From the NCBI GenBank assembly GCA_042091495.1, contig JBELHJ010000012.1:1-52352 (forward strand): 52,352 nt of DNA. Direction: 5' to 3'. Below the pieces are notes generated by a model that made no database searches, was not told the origin of the DNA, and saw nothing but the letters and a program-made list of their open reading frames with translations. The DNA comes from JBELHJ01 sp042091495. Its GTDB lineage: Bacteria; Bacteroidota; Bacteroidia; Flavobacteriales; Flavobacteriaceae. A program made the position numbers and the translations under genes. Within the stretch, counting starts at the first letter, position 1. Each line of letters begins with the position of its first letter. Of the stretch, positions 33,707 to 42,654 are shown piece after piece.

Positions 33707-35014
33707 ATGAGAACAAAATCTTTAAAAAAGAATAAAATTAATGTAATTACTCTAGGTTGTAGTAAGAATGTTTATGATAGCGAAGTCCTTATGGGGCAAC
33801 TAAAAGCTAGTGGTAAAGATGTTGTGCATGAACAGGAAGGGAATATAGTGGTGATTAACACCTGTGGGTTCATTAATAATGCAAAAGAAGAATCGGTTAA
33901 TACCATTCTAGAGTACATACAAAAAAAAGAGGATGGTGATGTTGATAAGGTTTTTGTTACAGGTTGTTTAAGTGAGCGCTACAAGCCAGATTTACAAAAA
34001 GAAATACCTAATGTTGATCAATATTTTGGAACTACAGAATTACCTAGTTTATTAAAAGCACTTGGAGCAGATTATAGACATGAGCTTATAGGCGAACGAC
34101 TCACTACTACACCAAAAAATTATGCCTATTTAAAAATTGCAGAAGGTTGTGATAGACCTTGTAGCTTTTGTGCTATTCCGTTAATGAGAGGTAAGCATAA
34201 AAGTACTCCAATTGAGGATTTGGTAATTGAAGCAGAAAAGTTAGCTGCTAAGGGTGTAAAAGAGCTTATTTTAATTGCTCAAGATTTAACCTATTATGGT
34301 TTAGATCTTTATAAGAAAAGAAATTTATCAGAGCTTTTAAAAGCATTAGTAAAAATAGATGGGATAGATTGGATTCGTCTACACTATGCCTTTCCAACAG
34401 GTTTCCCAATGGATGTTTTAGAAGTTATGAATACTGAACCAAAGGTGTGTAATTATCTTGATATTCCATTACAGCATATATCAGATCATATTCTTAAGAG
34501 CATGCGTAGGGGTACTTCTAAAGCTAAAACAACTGAACTGATTAAAGAATTTAGAGCTCAAGTGCCAAAGATGGCTATAAGAACCACTTTAATTGTAGGA
34601 TATCCTGGAGAAACAGAGGAAGATTTTCAGACTCTAAAACAATGGGTAAAACAAATGCGCTTTGAGCGCCTAGGTTGCTTTACTTATTCTCATGAAGAAA
34701 ATACGCATGCTTATAATCTTAATGATGATGTTCCTGATGAGATTAAACAGGAGAGAGCAAACGAAATTATGGAAATTCAAGCTCAGATTTCTTGGGAATT
34801 GAATCAACAAAAAATCGGCTCTACTTGTAAAGTGATTATAGATCGAAAAGAAGGAAATTATTTTATTGGAAGAACTGAGTCTGACTCACCTGATGTAGAC
34901 AACGAGGTTATAATAGATGCTACTCAAGTCTATCTAAAAACTGGAGAATTTGTTGATGTTGTAATTAATGATGCTGCAGATTTTGATTTGTATGCTGAGG
35001 TAGTTAAATTATAG
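33707..35014 (+). CDS. rimO: Ribosomal protein uS12 (Asp89) methylthiotransferase RimO
   Basis: RimO adds a methylthio group to Asp89 of ribosomal protein S12 by radical SAM chemistry. The 435-residue protein has an N-terminal UPF0004 domain with cluster cysteines in TLGCSKNVYDS, NTCGFI and TGCLSER, the radical SAM motif CDRPCSFC, and a C-terminal TRAM domain (GSTCKVIIDRKEGNYFIGRT). LGCSKNVYDSE and LPLQH-like DIPLQHISD features favour RimO over MiaB. The gene sits naturally among ribosome genes. Confidence 0.96.
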   Translation: MRTKSLKKNKINVITLGCSKNVYDSEVLMGQLKASGKDVVHEQEGNIVVINTCGFINNAKEESVNTILEYIQKKEDGDVDKVFVTGCLSERYKPDLQKEIPNVDQYFGTTELPSLLKALGADYRHELIGERLTTTPKNYAYLKIAEGCDRPCSFCAIPLMRGKHKSTPIEDLVIEAEKLAAKGVKELILIAQDLTYYGLDLYKKRNLSELLKALVKIDGIDWIRLHYAFPTGFPMDVLEVMNTEPKVCNYLDIPLQHISDHILKSMRRGTSKAKTTELIKEFRAQVPKMAIRTTLIVGYPGETEEDFQTLKQWVKQMRFERLGCFTYSHEENTHAYNLNDDVPDEIKQERANEIMEIQAQISWELNQQKIGSTCKVIIDRKEGNYFIGRTESDSPDVDNEVIIDATQVYLKTGEFVDVVINDAADFDLYAEVVKL

Positions 35015-35102
35015 TTTCTTTTCAATACCATATTTCTTTAACTTTATATTATGTTTAATGTTGTAAGGTTAATTTATATTTACAACAACTTAAGAGGTTT
35101 TT

Positions 35103-36713
35103 ATGGTTGTAAACGAACTTGATTACAAAGATACTCACAGATATTCTCGCTTAATTCTAGATTATTTAGATAAAAATCCTAATCTCAATAAGTTTTATAA
35201 TCATTTTCCAGAGTTATCTAATTTTTCCTCTCAAATTAAGGAAAAATCAAAGTCATTAGATAGCTCAGAATTCGACAGATCTATATTATCAGATACTTTG
35301 ATAAAGCAATATGGAGGGGAAAATCAATCGGATGCTACGAGCAATAATATAAAATTGCTTTCAAAAAAAAACACGTTTACTGTAACCACTGGTCATCAAC
35401 TTAACCTTTTTACAGGACCACTTTACTTTTTTTATAAAATTATATCTGTCATCAACTTATGTAAATCGTTAAAAAATCAATTTCCAGAGTATGATTTTGT
35501 ACCCATCTATTGGATGGCATCAGAGGATCATGACTTCAATGAAATTAATTTTTTTAATTTTCAATCAAAGAAAATATCTTGGGATAAAAGTGTTTCAGGG
35601 CCAGTAGGCCAACTACCCCTTCAAGGTCTGGATAAAATATTTACAGTACTCGATTCATTATTACCTAATTCGAAAAATGCTAAAGATTTAAAGCGAATTT
35701 TTAAACTAGCTTATGACGAAAAAAGGAATTTAGCTCAAGCCACTAGAGTATTGGTTAATTCTTTTTTTTCAAAAGACGGCTTGGTTATAATAGATGGTGA
35801 TGACCCTGTCTTAAAGGCTCAATTTATTTCAAACATCAAGGATGAAGTTCTCAATCAATCTTCATTTAAATGCATTTCAGAAACTAATTCTGAGTTGTTA
35901 AAAGTTAGTAATGGAGCATATAAAATTCAAGTCAATCCAAGAGAGATTAACTTGTTTTATATAAGAGATGGTATAAGAGAACGCCTTGTTCATCATGATC
36001 AAAAATTCATTGTTTTAAACTCAGACTATTCATGGCAAAAAGAAGAATTACTTAAAGAGATTGATTCTTTTCCTGAAAGATTTAGTCCCAATGCTGTGTT
36101 AAGACCTTTATATCAAGAAAAAATTTTACCAAATCTTGCTTATGTTGGTGGAGGCGGAGAATTAGCTTACTGGTTACAATTAAAGTCTTGTTTTAGTCAT
36201 CATAAGATTACTTTTCCAATGTTAATGATGAGAAATTCAGTATTGATAATTTCGTCTAAACAAAGTGCTAAAATTGAAAAATTGGATTTAAATTTTTCAG
36301 ATTTTTTTCAAGATTCTATTAGTTTTTCCAAAACAGTGATTCAAAGGCATTCTAATGAAGAATTGTCTTTAGAGAATCAAAAACAATTTCTAAAAAAGCA
36401 ATTTAAAGACTTATTTCGTCTTGCAAGGAAAACAGATCCTTCTTTTGAAAATGCTGTTGCTGCTCAAGAACAGAAACAAATAAAAGGACTTATAAACCTT
36501 GAAAAAAGATTATTTAAAGCTGAGAAAAGAAAATTAAAAGATGTTCTTTCACGCGCAGATCTTTTGAGACTTGATCTTTTTCCTAACAATAATTTTCAGG
36601 AACGCGTTCAGAATTTTTCAGAATTTTACCTTGAATACGGCCCTAATTTCTTTAAGGTTTTAAAACAAAATTTAGATCCTTTAAATTCTAAATTCACGGT
36701 TATCATTTTTTAA
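35103..36713 (+). CDS. bshC: Bacillithiol biosynthesis cysteine-adding enzyme BshC
   Basis: BshC adds cysteine to GlcN-malate in the last step of bacillithiol synthesis. The 536-residue product shows TVTTGHQLNLFTGPLYFFYK near residue 95, PIYWMASEDHDFNEI near 137, the PNAVLRPLYQEKILPNLAYVGGGGELAYWLQL region, and a C-terminal coiled-coil segment rich in Lys and Gln. It stands alone 88 nt after rimO; bshA and bshB are not in the window. Its presence implies the low-molecular-weight thiol here is bacillithiol. Confidence 0.95.
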   Translation: MVVNELDYKDTHRYSRLILDYLDKNPNLNKFYNHFPELSNFSSQIKEKSKSLDSSEFDRSILSDTLIKQYGGENQSDATSNNIKLLSKKNTFTVTTGHQLNLFTGPLYFFYKIISVINLCKSLKNQFPEYDFVPIYWMASEDHDFNEINFFNFQSKKISWDKSVSGPVGQLPLQGLDKIFTVLDSLLPNSKNAKDLKRIFKLAYDEKRNLAQATRVLVNSFFSKDGLVIIDGDDPVLKAQFISNIKDEVLNQSSFKCISETNSELLKVSNGAYKIQVNPREINLFYIRDGIRERLVHHDQKFIVLNSDYSWQKEELLKEIDSFPERFSPNAVLRPLYQEKILPNLAYVGGGGELAYWLQLKSCFSHHKITFPMLMMRNSVLIISSKQSAKIEKLDLNFSDFFQDSISFSKTVIQRHSNEELSLENQKQFLKKQFKDLFRLARKTDPSFENAVAAQEQKQIKGLINLEKRLFKAEKRKLKDVLSRADLLRLDLFPNNNFQERVQNFSEFYLEYGPNFFKVLKQNLDPLNSKFTVIIF

Positions 36714-36733
36714 AAAATAAAGGTTTTATAAGA

Positions 36734-36763
36734 TTTGTATTTTCAAATCAATTGCTATTTTTG
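36734..36763 (+). promoter_or_regulatory. Promoter of guaA, abutting the start codon
   Basis: A -33 TTTG (36734-36737) and a -7 TATTTTTG (36756-36763) are separated by 18 nt. The ATG of guaA begins only 4 nt after the -7 element (36767), so transcription should start at or next to the start codon. Confidence 0.8.
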
Positions 36764-36766
36764 TGC

Positions 36767-38299
36767 ATGCAACACAATAACGTACTTATACTTGACTTTG
36801 GTTCACAGTATACACAGCTAATCGCTCGTAGAGTCAGAGAACTTAATATCTACTGTGAAATTCACCCATATAATAAACTACCAAAAAACCTTGAATCTTA
36901 TCAAGCTGTAATTTTATCCGGTAGTCCTTCATCGGTTAGATCTGATGAGGCACCACATCCAGATTTATCTCAAATTCGAGGAAAAAAACCGCTTCTTGCA
37001 GTTTGTTATGGGGCACAATATTTAGCACACTTTTCTGGTGGAAAAGTAGCACCATCTAATAGTAGAGAATATGGTAGAGCTAATCTGTCTTTTGTAGCTG
37101 AACACTTATTTTTTGAGGGGATTGAAAAAGGGAGTCAAGTATGGATGAGTCACAGTGATACCATTAAAGATTTACCCAAAGGCGGTTTGCTTTTGGCTAG
37201 TACGCATGATGTTGAAAACGCAGCATATACTATAGAAGGCGAAACTACTTTTGCTATTCAATTTCATCCTGAAGTATACCATTCAACAGATGGTAAACAA
37301 TTATTGGAGAATTTTTTAGTTAAAATTGCAGGTTTGAATCAAGATTGGACGCCACAGTCATTTGTTGAGGAAACGGTTACTGATTTAAAAATTCAGTTGG
37401 GAGATGATCGTGTAGTACTTGGACTTTCAGGTGGAGTAGATTCCTCAGTAGCTGCAATGTTGTTGCATAAAGCTATTGGTAAAAATTTATACTGCATTTT
37501 CGTTAACAATGGTTTATTACGAAAAAATGAGTTTGAAAGTGTGCTTCAACAGTATGAAGGAATGGGACTTAATGTTAAGGGAGTTGATGCTTCGGCACGA
37601 TTCTTGTCTGCATTAGAAGGATTAAGTGACCCCGAACAAAAAAGAAAAGCTATAGGACGGGTTTTTATTGAAGTATTTGATGATGAAGCCCACGCAATTC
37701 AAGATGTAACTTGGCTAGCCCAAGGTACTATCTATCCAGACGTTATTGAAAGTGTTTCTGCTACTGGTGGACCAAGTGCGACCATCAAAAGTCATCATAA
37801 TGTTGGAGGTCTTCCAGATTTTATGAAACTTAAAATAGTAGAACCCCTTAAGTCACTTTTTAAAGACGAAGTAAGACGTGTCGGGGCTTCATTAAATATG
37901 GATCCAATGTTGCTGGGCAGACATCCTTTTCCTGGGCCTGGCTTAGCAATTAGAATATTGGGGGATATAACCGCCGAAAAAGTAAGGATATTACAAGAGG
38001 TAGATGCAGTGTTTATTGGTAACTTGAGAAAGTATGGTCTTTATGACCAAGTTTGGCAAGCTGGAGCAATATTATTACCAGTTAATAGTGTTGGTGTGAT
38101 GGGAGATGAACGTACTTATGAAAAATGTGTTGCTTTAAGAGCTGTGGAAAGTACAGATGGTATGACTGCTGATTGGGTTAATTTACCTTATGAGTTTTTA
38201 CAAAAAACATCTAATGAAATAATAAATAAAGTGAAAGGAGTGAACCGTGTCGTCTATGATATCAGTTCTAAACCACCAGCTACCATTGAATGGGAATAA
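36767..38299 (+). CDS. guaA: GMP synthase (glutamine-hydrolysing)
   Basis: Converts XMP to GMP with glutamine as amine donor. The 510-residue protein has an N-terminal class I amidotransferase domain (DFGSQYTQLIARRVREL, catalytic Cys80 in AVCYGAQYL, His in FHPEVYHS), the ATP pyrophosphatase P-loop LGLSGGVDSSVAAML, and the C-terminal dimerisation domain ending SSKPPATIEWE. An in-frame ATG at 36752 lies within or before the promoter -7, so the start at 36767 (MQHNNVLILDFG) is preferred. The mRNA is probably leaderless. Confidence 0.97.
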   Translation: MQHNNVLILDFGSQYTQLIARRVRELNIYCEIHPYNKLPKNLESYQAVILSGSPSSVRSDEAPHPDLSQIRGKKPLLAVCYGAQYLAHFSGGKVAPSNSREYGRANLSFVAEHLFFEGIEKGSQVWMSHSDTIKDLPKGGLLLASTHDVENAAYTIEGETTFAIQFHPEVYHSTDGKQLLENFLVKIAGLNQDWTPQSFVEETVTDLKIQLGDDRVVLGLSGGVDSSVAAMLLHKAIGKNLYCIFVNNGLLRKNEFESVLQQYEGMGLNVKGVDASARFLSALEGLSDPEQKRKAIGRVFIEVFDDEAHAIQDVTWLAQGTIYPDVIESVSATGGPSATIKSHHNVGGLPDFMKLKIVEPLKSLFKDEVRRVGASLNMDPMLLGRHPFPGPGLAIRILGDITAEKVRILQEVDAVFIGNLRKYGLYDQVWQAGAILLPVNSVGVMGDERTYEKCVALRAVESTDGMTADWVNLPYEFLQKTSNEIINKVKGVNRVVYDISSKPPATIEWE

Positions 38300-38303
38300 T
38301 TAT

Positions 38304-40241
38304 ATGAAACAGTTCAGTATTCGTTTTTTTTTACTTTTTACTTTTGCTTTAAGTTATGGTCAAAAATTTGATTATTACACTTTAGATACTGGCGAGACTT
38401 TAGATGATGTTTCGACAAAATTTAATGTAATAATTTCAGATCTTATAAAACTTAATCCAGAGTTGGATAATGGTATACCAGTATTAACAGATAGTTTAAT
38501 TGTACCGTTATTTAATATTCTCGAATCTCAAAATAAAGACCGAAAACCATTAAATCTTGTTGCCCATAAGGTTAAACGTAAGGAGACTTTATACAGCATA
38601 AGTAAAGATTATAAATTAAATGTTTCTGATTTAAAAAAGTATAACCCCCAGCTTTACACTTCCACAATAAAAAAAGGCGATATTTTAAAAGTACCAGTTT
38701 ACAAGATTCAAAATGAAAGAGAAACTTTATCAATTATATCAGAATACATTGTAAGGCCAAAAGAAGGAAAATGGCGCATTGCCTATCAACATGGTTTGAC
38801 AATTAATGAACTTGAATTGATTAACCCTACTATGAACCCTATACTTAATGAAGGCGATATTATTAATGTGCCAATTATAGTAAATAATAAAGATAATTTA
38901 GAGGGGTATGGTTTTTATGAGGTTATGCCTTCTGAAGGTTTTTTTAGAATCAAACAGAAAATAGGTTTAACACAAGAACAGTTAGAGGAATTTAATCCTA
39001 GATTAATTGAAGAGGGGCTAAAACCTGGAATGATTTTAAAATTTCCGGAATCACTTTCAGCATATTATGAAGCTGTTTTTGAACCAGTTGATCTTAAAAG
39101 TCAAATTACTAATTTATCAGCAAAAAATTTGGTAGTAATGTTGCCTTTTAATCTTGAGTTAATAGACACAGATTCTATTGTGAAATCAAAAAATAGAATC
39201 AAAAAAAATCAATTATTATCTGCTGTTTTAGATTTTCATTCGGGAGTATTAATAGCTATCGATTCAGCAAAACAAATAGGAATATCAACTAATCTCAGGG
39301 TATACGACACACAAAAAAGAAATTCTGATCGCATTAAAACGTTATTGATCGATGAAGATTTTTCAAATGCAGATGCTATAATTGGACCAGTAACTCAAGG
39401 TAATTTTGATTTGGTTTCAGAGCGTGTTTTAGATGAAGAAATTCCAGTACTATCTCCGCTTTTAAATTTTAATACCCGTTTTCCAAATAGTATTCAAACC
39501 CTTGTTCCTAAGCAACTATTAAGTGAACGCATTATTAATTTTATTAAAAGAGACACCTCTAAAGTTACTTTAACTTTAATTTCAGATCAAGCTCATAAAG
39601 TAGTTTCAGATTCTTTAAAAACGCAATTTACTGATGCCTTACAATTGTTTTCACTATTAGATAAAGATGAAAATGACGCTTACTTCTTTGATGAGCTTGG
39701 TATAGATGAAGAAGATATTGAAGAAGATAGTAACTATCAGTTAATTCAACAACACCTAAAGCCTGGTGTTAATTATGTTTTTTTAGAAACTGCAAATGAA
39801 GGGTTTGTTTCCAATGTCACCAGTATATTAAATGGATTAGTTACTGAGGATATTAAAATTATTCTTACCACTTCTTCGAAAAACAGAGCTTTTGAAGGTG
39901 TCAATATTTCAAATAAACACTTATCCAATTTGAATTTTCTATTTGCATCAAACCACAGATTTATAGAAACTCAAAAAAAAGATTTATTCTTCAAAACTTA
40001 CGCAGCAATTTACGGAGTTAACCCTAATAAGTTTGCTGTTAGAGGTTTTGATATTACTTTCGACCTTTTGTTAAGACTATCAGTTGGTGATTCTGTTTAT
40101 TATTCTATATCAAATAATATACAAACAGAGTATGCTGAAAATAAATTTAGATACTCTTTCCCAAATAGCGAGACGGGAAGTGCTAATCAATCTGGTTATT
40201 TGCTTCAATACAATGATTTAAAAATAAAATTAGTAAAATAA
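38304..40241 (+). CDS. Secreted LysM protein with periplasmic-binding-like C-terminal domain
   Basis: The 645-residue product has a signal peptide (MKQFSIRFFLLFTFALSYGQ), then four LysM-like repeats of which the second (HKVKRKETLYSISKDYKLNV) is clearest, each ending in a phrase such as KKGDILKVP or NEGDIINVP, covering about residues 20-250. From about 270 on comes a type I periplasmic-binding-like domain (NLVVMLPFNLELI, DAIIGPVTQGNFDLV). The layout recalls LpoA-type envelope regulators, but I do not know its function. It starts 4 nt after guaA and overlaps the OsmC start by one base. Confidence 0.9.
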   Translation: MKQFSIRFFLLFTFALSYGQKFDYYTLDTGETLDDVSTKFNVIISDLIKLNPELDNGIPVLTDSLIVPLFNILESQNKDRKPLNLVAHKVKRKETLYSISKDYKLNVSDLKKYNPQLYTSTIKKGDILKVPVYKIQNERETLSIISEYIVRPKEGKWRIAYQHGLTINELELINPTMNPILNEGDIINVPIIVNNKDNLEGYGFYEVMPSEGFFRIKQKIGLTQEQLEEFNPRLIEEGLKPGMILKFPESLSAYYEAVFEPVDLKSQITNLSAKNLVVMLPFNLELIDTDSIVKSKNRIKKNQLLSAVLDFHSGVLIAIDSAKQIGISTNLRVYDTQKRNSDRIKTLLIDEDFSNADAIIGPVTQGNFDLVSERVLDEEIPVLSPLLNFNTRFPNSIQTLVPKQLLSERIINFIKRDTSKVTLTLISDQAHKVVSDSLKTQFTDALQLFSLLDKDENDAYFFDELGIDEEDIEEDSNYQLIQQHLKPGVNYVFLETANEGFVSNVTSILNGLVTEDIKIILTTSSKNRAFEGVNISNKHLSNLNFLFASNHRFIETQKKDLFFKTYAAIYGVNPNKFAVRGFDITFDLLLRLSVGDSVYYSISNNIQTEYAENKFRYSFPNSETGSANQSGYLLQYNDLKIKLVK

Positions 40242-40642
40242 TGACTTCAGAAGTAACATACCTTGGTGATTTAAGAACATCTTGCAAACATCTCAAGTCT
40301 GGTGATGTTTTTGTTACGGATGCACCTACAGATAATAACGGTTTAGGAAAAGCTTTTTCTCCAACGGATTCTATTGCTACTGCACTTGCAAGTTGTATGT
40401 TTACAATTATGGGGATAAAATCCAGAGATTTAGATATTGATTTATCTAACAGTAAAGCAGATGTTAATAAAGTTATGGAGTCAAACCCAAGGCGAATCTC
40501 AGAAATTCATATTCACTTTAATATGAATGTCAAATTATCATCAAAAGATCAAACTATTCTTGAAAAAGCAGCAATGACGTGTCCTGTAATTTATAGTATC
40601 CATCCAGATATTAAAAAAGAAATACATTTTAATTGGGGATAA
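40241..40642 (+). CDS. OsmC family peroxidase-like protein
   Basis: A 133-residue OsmC/Ohr fold protein. The two redox cysteines are placed in ALASCMFTIMG (about residue 52) and MTCPVIYSIHP (about residue 114), the typical pair for thiol-dependent peroxide reduction. It is shorter than classical Ohr and closer to the YhfA/OsmC branch, so substrate preference is uncertain. The start overlaps the preceding stop (TAATG), and the DUF3820 gene starts 1 nt after its stop. Confidence 0.93.
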   Translation: MTSEVTYLGDLRTSCKHLKSGDVFVTDAPTDNNGLGKAFSPTDSIATALASCMFTIMGIKSRDLDIDLSNSKADVNKVMESNPRRISEIHIHFNMNVKLSSKDQTILEKAAMTCPVIYSIHPDIKKEIHFNWG

Positions 40643-40643
40643 T

Positions 40644-40871
40644 ATGAATCTTGCTCCTAACGCTGAATTCTTAAAAAAACTCTTAAAAACCAAAATGCCC
40701 TACGGTAAGTACAAAGGTTTATATTTGGTAGATTTACCAGAACCTTATATAGTTTGGTACCATAGTAAAGGCTTTCCAAGTGGTCAGTTGGGTAAAATGT
40801 TATCAACAGTATATGAGATTAAACTTAATGGTCTGGAGGACATGATTAATGAATTAAGAACTAGAATCTAA
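40644..40871 (+). CDS. DUF3820 family protein
   Basis: A 75-residue protein with the DUF3820 core MPYGKYKGLYLVDLPEPYIVW followed by FPSGQLGKMLSTVYEIKLNGL. The family is sometimes named putative quorum-sensing-regulated virulence factor, but nothing here supports that role. The same module appears fused to the exonuclease at 28956, suggesting a nucleic-acid-related function. Last gene of the guaA-LysM-OsmC unit. Confidence 0.92.
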   Translation: MNLAPNAEFLKKLLKTKMPYGKYKGLYLVDLPEPYIVWYHSKGFPSGQLGKMLSTVYEIKLNGLEDMINELRTRI

Positions 40872-40929
40872 TTTTTATTTAGTTGTATTAATTCTAGACG
40901 GCATTAACGACTATATCAAATCAAATTTG

Positions 40930-40937
40930 TAAATTTG
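40930..40937 (+). promoter_or_regulatory. -7 promoter element of pyrG
   Basis: TAAATTTG is an exact TAnnTTTG match 20 nt before the pyrG ATG. I see no TTG at the right distance upstream. Confidence 0.6.
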
Positions 40938-40957
40938 TTTGCGTTTAAAAACGCTAA

Positions 40958-42580
40958 ATGACAACACAACAATCAACAAAATACATTTTCGTAACTGGAG
41001 GAGTAACTTCGTCTTTAGGAAAAGGAATTATCGCAGCCTCCCTGGCTAAATTACTTCAATCACAAGGTTACAAAACAACCATACAAAAATTAGACCCTTA
41101 TTTAAATGTTGATCCAGGCACACTTAATCCATATGAGCATGGTGAGTGTTATGTTACTGAAGACGGTGCCGAGACCGATTTAGATCTTGGTCATTATGAA
41201 AGATTTTTAAACGTTCCTACAAGTCAAGCTAATAATGTAACCACTGGAAGAATTTATAAAAGTGTTATCGAAAAAGAAAGGCGTGGTGAATTTTTAGGAA
41301 AAACAGTTCAAGTAATTCCTCACATCACAGATGAGATAAAACACCGCATTCAAATATTAGGTAATTCAGGAGATTTTGATATTGTAATTACAGAAATTGG
41401 GGGTACTGTTGGAGATATTGAATCTTTGCCATATATCGAGGCTGTTAGACAATTGAAATGGGATTTAGGCGATCATAACGCATTGGTAATCCATTTGACT
41501 TTAGTTCCTTATCTATCTGCAGCGGGTGAATTAAAAACTAAACCTACACAGCACAGTGTAAAAACACTTATGGAAAGTGGGGTACAAGCAGATATTTTAG
41601 TTTGTAGGACAGAACACGAATTACCAAAAGATTTACGTAAAAAATTAGCCCTTTTTTGTAATGTTAAAGAAGAAGCTGTAATTCAATCAATAGATGTTTC
41701 TACAATTTATGATGTTCCAAATCTAATGCTTGAAGAAGGTCTTGATCGTGTGGTTTTAAACGGCCTGAATTTACCAAATAGTTCTCCAGAATTATCACAA
41801 TGGAATGCATTTTTAGAACGACATAAAAATCCAAATCAAATTGTCAATATAGGCTTGATTGGTAAATATGTTGAGCTTCAAGATTCCTATAAATCAATTT
41901 TAGAAGCATTTATTCATGCGGGAGCGTCTAATGAGGTGAAAGTCAATGTGGTTTCTATTCATTCAGAATATTTAATAAAAGATAATATATCAGAGAAACT
42001 AGAACATTTAGATGCAGTGCTTGTTGCCCCAGGTTTTGGAGAGCGTGGTATTGAGGGGAAAATTGAAGCCATCAGATATGTAAGAGAAAACAATATTCCT
42101 TTTTTAGGTATTTGTTTAGGAATGCAAATGGCTGTCATTGAGTTTTCAAGAAACATTTTAGGGCTTCAGGATGCAATTTCAACTGAAATGGATCAAGATA
42201 CATCAAACCCGGTGATTGATTTAATGGAATCTCAAAAAGATATTACTGATATGGGAGGAACCATGCGATTAGGTGCTTGGTCTTGTATACTAGAATCAGA
42301 TTCAAAAGTTTTCAATATTTATAATAGTAATGAAATATCAGAGCGTCATCGCCATAGATACGAGTATAATAATACCTATAAAGAGCAATTAGAAAATGCG
42401 GGAATGACTTCTGCGGGTTATAACCCTGAGACTGGGCTTGTTGAAATTATTGAAATTCAATCACATAGATGGTTTGTAGGAGTTCAGTATCACCCTGAAT
42501 ACAAGAGTACGGTTACCAATCCTCATCCTTTATTTATCGCTTTTGTTAAAGCAGCATTAGAATATAAATTAGAAAAATAA
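40958..42580 (+). CDS. pyrG: CTP synthase (glutamine-hydrolysing)
   Basis: Makes CTP from UTP, ATP and glutamine. The 540-residue protein has the N-terminal synthetase domain (KYIFVTGGVTSSLGKGIIAA, KLDPYLNVDPGTLNPYEHGE, ITEIGGTVGDIES) and a C-terminal class I glutaminase domain with the catalytic Cys in GICLGMQMAVIEF and the His-Glu pair in VQYHPEYKS. It is a single-gene unit between DUF3820 and yidC. Confidence 0.98.
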   Translation: MTTQQSTKYIFVTGGVTSSLGKGIIAASLAKLLQSQGYKTTIQKLDPYLNVDPGTLNPYEHGECYVTEDGAETDLDLGHYERFLNVPTSQANNVTTGRIYKSVIEKERRGEFLGKTVQVIPHITDEIKHRIQILGNSGDFDIVITEIGGTVGDIESLPYIEAVRQLKWDLGDHNALVIHLTLVPYLSAAGELKTKPTQHSVKTLMESGVQADILVCRTEHELPKDLRKKLALFCNVKEEAVIQSIDVSTIYDVPNLMLEEGLDRVVLNGLNLPNSSPELSQWNAFLERHKNPNQIVNIGLIGKYVELQDSYKSILEAFIHAGASNEVKVNVVSIHSEYLIKDNISEKLEHLDAVLVAPGFGERGIEGKIEAIRYVRENNIPFLGICLGMQMAVIEFSRNILGLQDAISTEMDQDTSNPVIDLMESQKDITDMGGTMRLGAWSCILESDSKVFNIYNSNEISERHRHRYEYNNTYKEQLENAGMTSAGYNPETGLVEIIEIQSHRWFVGVQYHPEYKSTVTNPHPLFIAFVKAALEYKLEK

Positions 42581-42582
42581 AC

Positions 42583-42595
42583 TGACACAGTGTCA
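42583..42595. promoter_or_regulatory. Palindrome TGACA-CAG-TGTCA between pyrG and yidC
   Basis: A perfect 13-nt palindrome around a single central base, 2 nt after the pyrG stop and 59 nt before yidC. It is too compact for an RNA hairpin, so it looks like a protein-binding site. It fits the same TGNCA-N3-TGNCA form as the element upstream of htpG. Confidence 0.45.
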
Positions 42596-42654
42596 TTATA
42601 ACTATTTTGGGTAGTTTTTTGATATTGTAATATTATTAATAACTAAAACGTCAG

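Noticed and set aside
38247..38303. Start of the LysM protein within the end of guaA (ATG at 38247)
   Set aside because: It would add 19 non-signal residues in front of a clear signal peptide that begins at 38304.
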